A DNA stretch of 64,000 nucleotides from Shumkonia mesophila (lineage in GTDB: Bacteria > Pseudomonadota > Alphaproteobacteria > Rhodospirillales > Shumkoniaceae): NCBI RefSeq assembly GCF_026163695.1, contig NZ_JAOTID010000002.1, positions 27,511 to 91,510 of the forward strand, read 5' to 3'. Within the stretch, counting starts at the first letter, position 1; the number at the start of each line of letters is the position of its first letter. This document shows positions 6,840 to 14,680 of this stretch, in pieces. The notes beneath the pieces were generated by a model. That model was not told where the DNA came from, searched no databases, and saw nothing but the letters and a program-made list of their open reading frames with translations. The position numbers and the translations under genes were made by a program.

Positions 6840-7781
6840 TCAGATGGCGGAGGCGCCGCGGATCTCGTCCAGGGTTTCCCGATAGGTGGGCTTGCCGCCG
6901 CCCAGTTTGACCGCCTTTTCCGCCGCCGCGATGGCGGCCCTTTTGTTGCCCAGGCGGGCCAGCGCGTAGGCCAGGTTGTTCCAGGCCACCGCCGCCTCGG
7001 GGCGGATGTCGGCGGCGCGCAGGAAGGCGGCCCGGGCGCCGGCGTAATCGTGGCGGGCGAAGCGGGCGTTGCCGAGCCCCATGTGGCCGCCGAACGAGTC
7101 GGGCCAGCGGCCGATCACGGCCTGCCAGGCGGTGGCGGCATCGGTAAGGCGGCCGACCCGCTCCAGCGCGGCGGCGCCGGCCATCGCCTCGGGCTCGTCG
7201 GCGGTCGCGGCCAAGCGATCCGGCGCCGTCACCGCCAGGCCCCAATGGTCGCCGCGCGCCCAGGTGTGCTCGAAGGTCGAAAGGTCGGTCCGCAGGCGGG
7301 CGATGGTCGCGGAATGGAGGATGAGCTGGCGGGTGTCGAGGTCATAGCCGATGGCCAGCGCGAAATGCCATTGCGGCGCGAAGCCGAGGGCCAGGTTCTG
7401 GAACACGATCACCGGGTTGCCGGCGGCGATCTCGGCCAAAAGGTCGGCCATCGTCGTCACCGGCACCGCCATGCGGCCCCAGCGCCTGGCCCCGCCCAGC
7501 ACGTCGCTGCGCAGCGTGCCCTCGCGGCCCGGGGTGTAGATGGCCTCGGCCACCTCCTGCTGGCCGGCCGGGGCGCCGGCGGCGGTCAGCGCCATGGCCA
7601 GCGCGGCGGGGCCGCAATAGAGGTCTTCCTGCGGGATCAGCGGCACGTCCTCGATCAGGGCGCGGGCCGGCAGCCCCGAGGCGGCGCGGGTTTCCAGCAG
7701 CTTCGCGGTCTGCGGCGCCGCGCAGCCGGCGACGGCCGCCACGAGGACGGCCGCCGCCAGCCTGGCCATCGAGCCGGGCAC
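6840..7781 (-). CDS. PA2778-like C39-type cysteine peptidase with TPR repeats
   Basis: A 313-residue lipoprotein. A signal sequence ends in the lipobox AVAGC (Cys20). A papain-like C39 peptidase domain follows, with catalytic Cys56 in EDLYCGPAAL, His139 in QWHFALAIGYD and Asp147. From about residue 200 come TPR-like helical repeats, for example AVAWNNLAYALARLGNKRAA. The sequence follows the PA2778 family, whose target is unknown. The longest form begins with GTG at 7781; an ATG at 7769 is also possible. It starts 10 bp after the stop of the PA2779-like gene, and the two families are usually adjacent, so they probably act together in the envelope. Confidence 0.8.
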   Translation of the reverse strand: MPGSMARLAAAVLVAAVAGCAAPQTAKLLETRAASGLPARALIEDVPLIPQEDLYCGPAALAMALTAAGAPAGQQEVAEAIYTPGREGTLRSDVLGGARRWGRMAVPVTTMADLLAEIAAGNPVIVFQNLALGFAPQWHFALAIGYDLDTRQLILHSATIARLRTDLSTFEHTWARGDHWGLAVTAPDRLAATADEPEAMAGAAALERVGRLTDAATAWQAVIGRWPDSFGGHMGLGNARFARHDYAGARAAFLRAADIRPEAAVAWNNLAYALARLGNKRAAIAAAEKAVKLGGGKPTYRETLDEIRGASAI

Positions 7782-7791
7782 GAAAGCCCCG

Positions 7792-8205
7792 TCAGCGGAT
7801 GGGACGGGTGAACGGATAGACCGAGGTGAGGCCGAGGACGTCGGTGATCAGAAGAACGACCGCGACGATGATGACGGCGCCGACGAGGATGCCCAGCGCG
7901 CCTTCGCCGGCCGGGTCGGCGGGCAGCGTGCCGGCGATCTTGGCGACCTCGGCGTCCGACAGCGCGGCGACGCGCTTCCCGGCTTCGGCGGGATCGACCC
8001 CCATCGTCTGCAACTGGTCGCGGACGTCCTGGCGTTGCAGGAAGGCGTCGACGGCCTGCCGGTTGGCGGCGTTGGTCTCGGCGGCGACGATCGCCTCCGA
8101 GCCGACGAGGCCGGCCTGGGCGACCCCCAGGGGCATGCTCAGGAAGGTCATCGCCGCGATCAGCGGCGCGACGATGAAGTGACGAAGCCGACGCAAAATG
8201 GACAT
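7792..8205 (-). CDS. PA2779-like exported membrane protein
   Basis: A 137-residue protein of the PA2779 family. It has an N-terminal signal-like helix (FIVAPLIAAMTFLSMPLGV) ending in AQA, a central helical region with VDAFLQRQDVRDQLQTMGVD, and a C-terminal membrane segment (ILVGAVIIVAVVLLITDVL). The ATG at 8205 is preceded by AGGAGAG at proper distance. The frame extends upstream but without conserved features. It is the first gene of a two-gene unit with the PA2778-like peptidase. Function is unknown. Confidence 0.8.
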   Translation of the reverse strand: MSILRRLRHFIVAPLIAAMTFLSMPLGVAQAGLVGSEAIVAAETNAANRQAVDAFLQRQDVRDQLQTMGVDPAEAGKRVAALSDAEVAKIAGTLPADPAGEGALGILVGAVIIVAVVLLITDVLGLTSVYPFTRPIR

Positions 8206-8415
8206 GGTGCCTCTCTCCTGTACCTGGTGTCGACGCCCCGGTGGGGCTCCAAACAACGGGTTCGTCTGTGCGCCTATTCCATCGCCGGGCGATTGGACCC
8301 CCCGAACCCGCTGGACTGGCAACCGCGAACCGCGGTTTTTGTTCCCTCCCCGAGCCATCGGCGCCTTTCAGGCATATGGCGCCGCAATCGCCCATTGCAA
8401 CGGACGGCCGCCGGG

Positions 8416-8447
8416 CGAAAAGAAAAGGCCCCCGCGAACGGGGGCCT
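8416..8447 (-). terminator. Intrinsic terminator of the etf operon
   Basis: On the minus strand AGGCCCCCG-TTCG-CGGGGGCCT forms a perfect 9-bp stem with a stable TTCG loop, followed by TTTCTTTTC. It lies about 40 bp beyond the stop codon of the EtfA gene and fits a Rho-independent terminator. Confidence 0.85.
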
Positions 8448-8484
8448 CAAGGGAGAGGAGAGGCGGGCGGGCCTGGGAGGCTGT

Positions 8485-9696
8485 TCAGGCCGCCTTCTTC
8501 TTGGCTTCACGAATTTCCCTGATGAGGGCCGGCACCACCTCGAAGGCGTCACCGACGATGCCGACGTCGGCGACCTTGAAGATCGGCGCCTCGGGGTCGT
8601 TGTTGATGGCGATGATGGTGCGCGCCCCGCTCATGCCGACGATGTGCTGCACGGCGCCCGAGATGCCGACGGCGATGTAAAGGTCGGGCGACACCGTGAT
8701 GCCGGACTGGCCGACCTGGAGCGTGTGGGGAATCCAGCCGGCCTCGACGATGGCCCGCGAACCGGCCAGCGTGCCGCCCAGTTCGGCGGCCAGCTCGCGC
8801 AGCATGGCCAGGCTCGCGGCCGACTTCAGGCCGTGGCCGCCGGCGACGATGATCCTGGCGGTGTCGATGCCGCCGCCCTGGCCGACCAGCTTCTCGACCT
8901 CCAGGATCCGGGTGCGCACGACGCCGCGCTGCAGCGTCACCGCGAAGTCCTCGATGGGGCCCTTGCGGGCGGCGTCGGGGACGCCGACCGAAAACACGTT
9001 GGGGCGCACGGTCGCCATCTGCGGGCGCGAGAAGGGCGTCAGGATGGAGGCCATGATGTTGCCGCCGAAGGCCGGGCGGGTCTGCACCAGCTGTTTGTCT
9101 GCGTTGATCTCCAGCATCGTGCAGTCGGCGGTGAGGCCCAGTTTCAGGCGGGCGCCGACGCGCGGCGCCAGGTCGCGGCCGTTGGGCGTCGCGCCCAGCA
9201 GGAAGATCGAGGGCTTCTTGGCCGCCACCATGGCCGAGATGACGGTGGTGTAGGCGTCCGTCGAATAGGGCCACAGCAGCTTGTTCTCGAAGCGGACGAT
9301 GGCGTCGGCGCCGTGCGCGAACAGGATGTCGGTGTCAACCGGCCGGCCGTCGGTCGGCAGCAGCACCTTGATCTCCTCGCCCAGCGTGCCGGCCAGGCGC
9401 TTGGCCTCGGTCAGCAGTTCCAGCACCACCTTTTTGGGGACCAGCCGCTCGCCGCCGTCGGCCTCATCGAGCTCGGCCCAGATGAAGACGCCCTTGAACT
9501 TGGCCAGTTCCTCGGGCGAGGCGGCGGTACGCTCGATGGTGATGGCGTGCACCGAACAGACGTTCATGCAGGCGCCGCAGAGCGTGCAGTTGTCCTTGGC
9601 CTGGGCCTTCTCGTTCACCACCACCATGGCGGAAAACGGGCAGTTCTTCTCGCACAGTTTGCACCCGGTGCAGGCCTTGGTGTCGATGATCAGCAT
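8485..9696 (-). CDS. etfA: Electron transfer flavoprotein alpha subunit with N-terminal ferredoxin domain
   Basis: A 403-residue fusion protein. Residues 1-60 form a two-cluster ferredoxin with Cys9/12/15/19 (CTGCKLCEKNCP) and Cys37/40/43/47 (CTLCGACMNVC), predicted to hold two [4Fe-4S] clusters. The rest is an EtfA with the C-terminal FAD-binding signature around GQSGITVSPDLYIAVGISG. FeS-bearing EtfA subunits occur in complexes such as the Acetobacterium LctBCD lactate dehydrogenase and in caffeyl-CoA reductase. The gene is last in a gntR-dehydrogenase-etfB-etfA operon, so it should take electrons from the FAD dehydrogenase through EtfB. The ATG at 9696 was chosen because it begins the ferredoxin domain. 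Confidence 0.9.
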   Translation of the reverse strand: MLIIDTKACTGCKLCEKNCPFSAMVVVNEKAQAKDNCTLCGACMNVCSVHAITIERTAASPEELAKFKGVFIWAELDEADGGERLVPKKVVLELLTEAKRLAGTLGEEIKVLLPTDGRPVDTDILFAHGADAIVRFENKLLWPYSTDAYTTVISAMVAAKKPSIFLLGATPNGRDLAPRVGARLKLGLTADCTMLEINADKQLVQTRPAFGGNIMASILTPFSRPQMATVRPNVFSVGVPDAARKGPIEDFAVTLQRGVVRTRILEVEKLVGQGGGIDTARIIVAGGHGLKSAASLAMLRELAAELGGTLAGSRAIVEAGWIPHTLQVGQSGITVSPDLYIAVGISGAVQHIVGMSGARTIIAINNDPEAPIFKVADVGIVGDAFEVVPALIREIREAKKKAA

Positions 9697-9718
9697 GACG
9701 CGCGTTCCCTTGGCGAGT

Positions 9719-9853
9719 CTTCCTCTCCGCCCCCGGGGGCGGAGAGGATCGAGGTGAGGTGGGGGATTCCAGAGGCGGTCAGGCCCACCTCTCCCTCCCA
9801 CGCCTGCGGCGCGGGCCCCTCCCTCTCCCCCCTCAGGGGCGGAGAGGGGCGAT
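9719..9853. repeat. Dispersed GC-rich palindromes inside the etf operon
   Basis: The 207-bp gap between etfB and etfA is filled by CTCTCCGCCCC...GGGGCGGAGAG-type palindromes. The left one, CTCTCCGCCCCCGGGGGCGGAGAG, is a perfect 24-bp palindrome at about 9722-9745. The unusual gap suggests that the element was inserted between two genes that are otherwise tightly coupled. Confidence 0.7.
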
Positions 9854-9903
9854 GGCGCTCGCCGCGATGCAATGGTGTTGTGGGCTCCATGTCCTTCCCC
9901 GCC

Positions 9904-10707
9904 TCACACGAAGTGCTTCGCCTTAAGGACGTCGACGACCTCTTTGGCCGCCGCCGGCGCGTCGGCGCCGCTGACGATGCGCCCCGGCGCCTTGACGGTC
10001 GGCGGGAAGACCTTGACCACCTGGGTCAGCGAACCCTTGAGGCCGAGCTCGGCCTCGTCCAGGCCCAGGTCGTCGGCGGTCATGGTGCGGATCTCCTTCT
10101 CGCGGGCGTCGAGGATGGCCTGGAACGAGCAGACCTGGCGCGAGGCGGCACCCTTGCTTACCGACACCAGGCCGGGCAGGCGCATCTGCACCCTTTCATA
10201 GCCGCCCTCGTTCTCGCGGCGCACCTTCACGCGCGGCGCGCCCTTGGCGGCCGCCTCGACCTCGATGCCGACGGCGTAGGTGATCTGCGGGATGTTCAGC
10301 ACCTCGGCCAGCATCGGGCCGACCTGGGCGGTGTCGCCGTCGATGGCGTGCTTGCCGACCAGGATGAGATCGACGGCGTCGAGCTTGCCGACGATCTTGG
10401 CGATGGTCAGCGCGGTGGCCCAGGTGTCGGCCCCGGCGAAGCGGCGGTCGGTGACCAGGATGGCCCTGTCCGCCCCCATCTCCAGGCAGCGCAGCAGCGC
10501 CATGCGGGCCTGGGGCGGGCCCATGGTCAGGACCACGATCTCGGTCTCCGGCGCCTTGGCCTTGATGTCGAGCGCCAGGTCCATGGCGTATTCGCAGAAG
10601 GGGTTGAGGATGGAAGCCACCCCGTCGCGGTTCAGCGTGCCGGTCTCGGGGTTGACCCTGACCTCGGTCGCCTCGGGCACCTGCTTGGCGCAGACCAGGA
10701 TCTTCAT
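9904..10707 (-). CDS. etfB: Electron transfer flavoprotein beta subunit
   Basis: A 267-residue EtfB. It opens with the usual MKILVCAKQVPEATEVRVNP and contains the nucleotide-binding and recognition-loop regions (DLILVGKHAIDGDTAQVGPMLAE, RLPGLVSV). It pairs with the ferredoxin-fused EtfA to form a flavin heterodimer. The start codon overlaps the stop of the upstream FAD dehydrogenase gene by 4 bases, showing translational coupling and a shared complex. The long upstream extension of this frame is out of frame with the dehydrogenase and is not coding. Confidence 0.93.
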   Translation of the reverse strand: MKILVCAKQVPEATEVRVNPETGTLNRDGVASILNPFCEYAMDLALDIKAKAPETEIVVLTMGPPQARMALLRCLEMGADRAILVTDRRFAGADTWATALTIAKIVGKLDAVDLILVGKHAIDGDTAQVGPMLAEVLNIPQITYAVGIEVEAAAKGAPRVKVRRENEGGYERVQMRLPGLVSVSKGAASRQVCSFQAILDAREKEIRTMTADDLGLDEAELGLKGSLTQVVKVFPPTVKAPGRIVSGADAPAAAKEVVDVLKAKHFV

Positions 10708-12353
10708 CGGACCGCTCCCTCGCAATCGAGAATGTCGCCGGGGTTGAGCATGGCGGCGGGATCGAGGGCCAATTTCAAGGCCTTCATCTCGGCCATGTCC
10801 TCGCGGCTGAACATGACGGGCAGGAACTTCTTCTTCATCTTGCCGATGCCGTGCTCGGCCGACACCGAGCCCTTGAGCGCCACCGCCTTCTCGGCGAAGA
10901 CCTTGTAGATGGCCAGTCCCTTGGCGAGGTCGTCCATGTCGCGGGGCAGGATGTTGACGTGGAAATGGTTGTCGGCGATGTGCCCGAAGGCCACCCATTC
11001 GAGGCCGGCGGTATCGAGCTTCGAGCGGTAGAAGCGCCAGATCTCGCGCAGGCTCTCGTCCGGCACCGCCAGGTCGGTGCCCAGCTTGTGCAGGCCCGGA
11101 TAGGTCTTCTTGCGCTCGCCGATGACGGCGTTGACGCTTTCCGGCAGCGCGTGGCGGAAATGGCGGAAGCGGGCGAGGTCGCGCCGCTCGTAGCCGGCCC
11201 AGGTGTCGGCAAGCCTGGCGCCGCAGCGCTCGGTGATGGCCTTGAGCCAGGCGAAGTCGGGCTTGGCTTCGGCGCCGGAAAACGCGATGTCGTAGAAGAC
11301 GGCGGCGCCGGCCCCCTCGGGAATCTGGGGCATGTCGATGAACTTGGGATTGTCGATCTGCTTGGCGCGCAGCAGCTTCAGCGCGTTGGCGTCGTAGAAC
11401 TCGATGAACTCGGGACGGATGGCGGCTTCCTGGCGCAGCGCGATGACGAAGTCGATGGCCGCCTCGTCGGAGGGCAGGAACTGCACCACCGAGACGCTGT
11501 CGTGGCGGGCCACCAGGGCCACCTCGATCTGGGTGATGACGCCGAACAGGCCCTCCGAGCCGATGAACAGGTCGATCATGTCCATGCCGGGGGCGGCGAA
11601 GAAGCCGGCCGTGTTCTTGGTCTGCGGCATGACGTAGCCGGGGAGTTTCAGGGCCATGCGGCGGTCGGCGGTGTCGATGACCGTGAAAGTGCGATCCGGG
11701 GTGGCGAAATAGCGACCGCGCGGGATGTCCAGCACCTCGCCCGAGGCCAGCATGACGCGCAGGCGCCTGACCCAGTTGCGGGTCGCCTTGTACTTGTAGC
11801 TGGCGGCGCCGGACGCGTTGGTCGCCACCGTGCCGCCCAGCGACGCGCTCATCTCGGTGGGATCGGGCGGATAGAAGAAGCTGCGCCGGTCGTCCTTGAA
11901 CTTGTCCAGCGCCGCCAGGGTTTCCGGGCTGGCCCGCTGGGTGAGGCCGGGGAAGGTCTTCTTGTTGATCCAGTCGGCGAGGTCGCGCAGCGTCACCGCC
12001 GCCTCGACCAGCACCCGCCACTCGCCCGAGGCCTCGTCGAAGCGCAGCCCGAGCGTCTTGTCGAAGCGGTCGAGCGCCACCACGGCGCCGCCGGCCGGCA
12101 CGCAGCCGCCCACCAGCCCGGTGCGGGCGCCGGCCACGGTGACGGCGAGTTTGCGGCGGCCCATCTCGCGCATGACGGCGGCCAGTTCGGCCTCGTCGGT
12201 GGGGAAGAACAGGAAATCGGCCCCCTGGTGCGGCAGCCGCGATTCGTCGGCGAGGTAGGGGGCGTAGTTGGCGGCGATCTCGGCCAGGCCCTCCACGCGG
12301 CGGACCGCATCGAAGGCGACGACCGGGACGGACTGGCAGGTGATCTCGTGCAT
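10704..12353 (-). CDS. FAD-linked oxidase, D-lactate dehydrogenase-like
   Basis: A 549-residue flavoenzyme of the GlcD/Dld/D2HGDH group. It has an N-terminal PCMH-type FAD-binding domain (VTVAGARTGLVGGCVPAGG; DPTEMSASLGGTVATNASG) and a C-terminal FAD-oxidase domain with the metal/substrate motif HIADNHFHVN and the late HGIGKMKKKF. The substrate is a 2-hydroxy acid; lactate is most likely because Ldh-EtfAB complexes of this build use lactate and a GntR/FCD regulator precedes it. Glycolate and 2-hydroxyglutarate are alternatives. It is downstream of the regulator by 17 bp and overlaps etfB by 4 bp. Its electrons should pass to EtfBA. Confidence 0.85.
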   Translation of the reverse strand: MHEITCQSVPVVAFDAVRRVEGLAEIAANYAPYLADESRLPHQGADFLFFPTDEAELAAVMREMGRRKLAVTVAGARTGLVGGCVPAGGAVVALDRFDKTLGLRFDEASGEWRVLVEAAVTLRDLADWINKKTFPGLTQRASPETLAALDKFKDDRRSFFYPPDPTEMSASLGGTVATNASGAASYKYKATRNWVRRLRVMLASGEVLDIPRGRYFATPDRTFTVIDTADRRMALKLPGYVMPQTKNTAGFFAAPGMDMIDLFIGSEGLFGVITQIEVALVARHDSVSVVQFLPSDEAAIDFVIALRQEAAIRPEFIEFYDANALKLLRAKQIDNPKFIDMPQIPEGAGAAVFYDIAFSGAEAKPDFAWLKAITERCGARLADTWAGYERRDLARFRHFRHALPESVNAVIGERKKTYPGLHKLGTDLAVPDESLREIWRFYRSKLDTAGLEWVAFGHIADNHFHVNILPRDMDDLAKGLAIYKVFAEKAVALKGSVSAEHGIGKMKKKFLPVMFSREDMAEMKALKLALDPAAMLNPGDILDCEGAVR

Positions 12354-12370
12354 GGGGGGCTCCCGGCTCC

Positions 12371-13114
12371 TCAGGAAGGCTCGTCGGTGCGGTCGATCAG
12401 GCCCAGGCGGTGGGCGGCCCGGGTCAGGTGCGTGCGCACGGCCTTGCGCGCCGCCTCGGCGTCGCGGCCGGCGATGGCCTCGTAGATGTGCTCGTGCTCG
12501 CGCTGCACCTTGGGCGTCCATTCGTCGAAGCGGGCCGAATGGCGGCGCGCCACGGCGATGCTCTGGGTGACGCTGACCGCCAGGAAGATCATGAAGTCGC
12601 GGTAGTAGGGGTTGTTGGAGGATTCCGCGATGGCGCGATGAAAGGCGGCGTCGGCGGCCACCCCGTCGGCGCCGTGGGACACCGCCTCGGCCATCTCGTT
12701 CACCGTCTCGCGGATGCGGGCCAGCTGCGCCTCGCTGCGGCGCTCGGCGGCCAGGGCGGCGGCGCCGGTCTCGACCTCGGCGCGCAGCTCGAAGACATAG
12801 CGCAGGTCGTCCTGGGCCGACAGATTCTCGGTGCCGATGCGATAGGCCAGGCTGGGCGGGTTCTCGGTCACGAAGGCGCCAAGGCCCTGGCGGGTCTGGA
12901 TCAGGCCGTCGCGCTTGAGCCGGGCGATGGCCTCGCGCAGCACGTTGCGGCTGACCCCGAACTGCACCGACAGCTCGGCCTCGGTCGGCAGGCGCTCGCC
13001 GCGCTGCATCGTTCCGTCGGCGATCTCGCGCTCCAGCACCTGGGCGATCTCCTCGGGCAAGGCTTTACGGCGCCTCACCGCGGAAAACCGCGCTGCTGCT
13101 TCGGGGTCGGTCAT
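12371..13114 (-). CDS. GntR family regulator, FadR/LldR subgroup
   Basis: A 247-residue transcription factor. A winged helix domain occupies about residues 15-82 (LPEEIAQVLEREIADG, RLPTEAELSVQFGVSRNVLREAIARLKRDGLI), followed by an FCD ligand-binding domain with the metal/ligand histidines (FHRAIAESSNNPY; REHEHIYEAIAGRD). FCD regulators of this type commonly respond to lactate, pyruvate or related acids. It is the first gene of the dehydrogenase-etfBA operon and probably represses it from the palindrome at 13231-13245. The effector is inferred from context. Confidence 0.88.
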   Translation of the reverse strand: MTDPEAAARFSAVRRRKALPEEIAQVLEREIADGTMQRGERLPTEAELSVQFGVSRNVLREAIARLKRDGLIQTRQGLGAFVTENPPSLAYRIGTENLSAQDDLRYVFELRAEVETGAAALAAERRSEAQLARIRETVNEMAEAVSHGADGVAADAAFHRAIAESSNNPYYRDFMIFLAVSVTQSIAVARRHSARFDEWTPKVQREHEHIYEAIAGRDAEAARKAVRTHLTRAAHRLGLIDRTDEPS

Positions 13115-13230
13115 CGGCTTGGGATGCTCCGTTTCGGCAGCGGTTATCGGAAGGCGGGGACGTTTGGGGGCGTCCCTGCCTTCCTATGGCTTCTTGGACG
13201 CTCTCTTGAGAAAAACCCTAGCACAATTAT

Positions 13231-13245
13231 GGTTGTCCTACAACC
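13231..13245 (-). promoter_or_regulatory. Predicted GntR/FCD operator
   Basis: GGTTGTCCTACAACC is a perfect 6-bp inverted repeat (GGTTGT/ACAACC) around a 3-base centre. TTGT-N3-ACAA is the type of site bound by FadR-subfamily GntR proteins. It lies about 117 bp before the regulator start in an AT-rich island (13210-13260), the likely promoter of the lactate/etf operon. Confidence 0.6.
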
Positions 13246-13346
13246 CAACAAGTGCCGGAGGCGCAAAAAAATCGACGTCACCTGTCGCCGGGCGGTCGAC
13301 CCGCCTATCTCAATCAATGGGCCCGGCCGATGAGGAGAACGCAGCG

Positions 13347-13505
13347 ATGACCAAGTCCATCAAGGCGCCGCCGGTGGCGCCCGCCAAGCCCGGCCGCCCG
13401 CCGCGCGGCGCGGTCAATCCGGCGCTGACCGCCCAGACCCGCAAGGTGATGGGCAAGCACTATGCGGCCAAGTACGGCGTGCGCAAGGAGAGAGGCCGCG
13501 GATAG
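13347..13505 (+). CDS. Small basic hypothetical protein
   Basis: A 52-residue, strongly basic protein ([20 protein letters not shown], ending KYGVRKERGRG) with an ATG at 13347 preceded by GAGGAGAACGC. It is rich in Lys, Arg, Pro and Ala and has no predicted membrane segment. The P-G-R-P-P-R-G stretch resembles an AT-hook and would suit nucleic acid binding. It lies between the divergent GntR gene and the convergent DMT transporter. No family is recognised. Confidence 0.5.
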   Translation: MTKSIKAPPVAPAKPGRPPRGAVNPALTAQTRKVMGKHYAAKYGVRKERGRG

Positions 13506-13517
13506 GCATCGGCCGGC

Positions 13518-14432
13518 TCAGGCGGCCGGCGGCTTCGGGATCTGGCGGTGGAACCGCTCGCGGTAGGCGATGTAGGCGGCGGAGGCGAAGATCATGGTGC
13601 CGCCGGCCCAGGTATAGCGGTCGGGGATCTGGTCGTAGGCCAGGAAAGCCAGTCCGGCGATCCAGATCAGGCGCATGTAGTCGAAGGTCATCACCACATT
13701 GGTATCGCCGTCGTGGAGCGAGCGGGTATAGAGAATCTGGCCGATGTTGCCGGAGACGCCGATGAAAACCAGCCAGGCGATCTGCTCCCAGGTCGGCCAG
13801 GTCCAGACGTAGAGGGCCGGAAACAGGCCGATTGGCGCCATCAACAGCGACATGTAGGCGGTGATGGTGACCGCCGAGTCGGTGCGCGACGATACCTTGA
13901 TGAGGATGATGCCGACGCCCGAGCCGACCGCCGAGAAGATGGCGAGCGCCAGCCCCAGATCGATGGCGCCGCCGCTGAACCCCGACTTGACGGTGACCAG
14001 GGTGCCGGCGAAACCGAACAGGATGGCCGACCAGCGGCGGATGCCGACCTTCTCGCCCCAGAAGGCGATGGCCAGAAGGGTGGAGAAGATGGGGGCCGAG
14101 AATCCCAGCGCCGTGACCTGCGCCAGGGGTGCCACGGCGAGGGCATAGAACCCGGCCAGCATGCTGAAGGTCCCGACTACGGCGCGGATGCCGTGCAGGT
14201 CCAGCCGGGTCGTCTTCAGCACTCCCAGGCCGTAGCGCACGATCCACGGCACCACCACCAGCAGGCCGAACAGGTTGCGGAAGAAGGCGATCTCGAAGGC
14301 GTGAATGCCGTCGTTGGCGACGTGGCGAATGGCGAGGTGCATGGTGGCGAAGAAAACGCCGGCCAGCAGCATCTTGCCGATGCCGGGAAGGTTGCCGCCG
14401 ACGGGGGCGGGAGGAAGGGAACGAAAGGGCAT
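13518..14432 (-). CDS. DMT superfamily transporter (EamA, 10 helices)
   Basis: A 304-residue inner-membrane protein with two EamA domains in tandem, each of five helices. The N-terminal half contains FATMHLAIRHVANDGIHAFEIAFFRNLFGL, typical of the branch of drug/metabolite exporters common in alphaproteobacteria; the C-terminal half repeats the fold (ISAVGSGVGIILIKVSSRTDS). The substrate cannot be predicted. It is related in build to the second DMT transporter at 30579-31496, which shares the E-x-A-F-F-R-N motif. It is not obviously in an operon. Confidence 0.85.
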   Translation of the reverse strand: MPFRSLPPAPVGGNLPGIGKMLLAGVFFATMHLAIRHVANDGIHAFEIAFFRNLFGLLVVVPWIVRYGLGVLKTTRLDLHGIRAVVGTFSMLAGFYALAVAPLAQVTALGFSAPIFSTLLAIAFWGEKVGIRRWSAILFGFAGTLVTVKSGFSGGAIDLGLALAIFSAVGSGVGIILIKVSSRTDSAVTITAYMSLLMAPIGLFPALYVWTWPTWEQIAWLVFIGVSGNIGQILYTRSLHDGDTNVVMTFDYMRLIWIAGLAFLAYDQIPDRYTWAGGTMIFASAAYIAYRERFHRQIPKPPAA

Positions 14433-14572
14433 CGGCGTCCTTTGCGGCGACGGGAAGACGGTCGCAGTGGCCCGGTGGCCAATCTAGGAGGGACGCGGCG
14501 GCCCGGCAACGCCAATCTGCCGCCGCCCGCCGGTCCCGGCGCGTTAGGTGTCGGGTTTCGGCCGTCGCCGAT

Positions 14573-14587
14573 GCTATACTGGTGGCG
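14573..14587 (+). promoter_or_regulatory. Promoter -10 region of the VWA/J-domain operon
   Basis: GCTATACTGGTGGCG with -10 box TATACT (14575-14580) lies 100 bp before the VWA gene and is identical over 15 bp to the element at 5583-5597. The rest of the 14433-14680 gap shows nothing else. Confidence 0.4.
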
Positions 14588-14680
14588 TATTGTCCAACCG
14601 GCGGATGCTGGCGGGGGCGCTTGCCGTGACCTATCTCAAGAAGAGGGCAAACGGCTGTTTCGGAGGGAGTGGGAACGACG

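Noticed and set aside
8035-10908. Plus-strand open frame of 957 codons
   Set aside because: Antisense shadow of etfA and etfB; repetitive Asp/Gly/Val/Leu composition and no domains.
9904-12021. Apparent 705-residue open frame ending in EtfB
   Set aside because: The part before MKILVCAKQ is the shadow of the FAD dehydrogenase gene read out of frame; EtfB starts at 10707.
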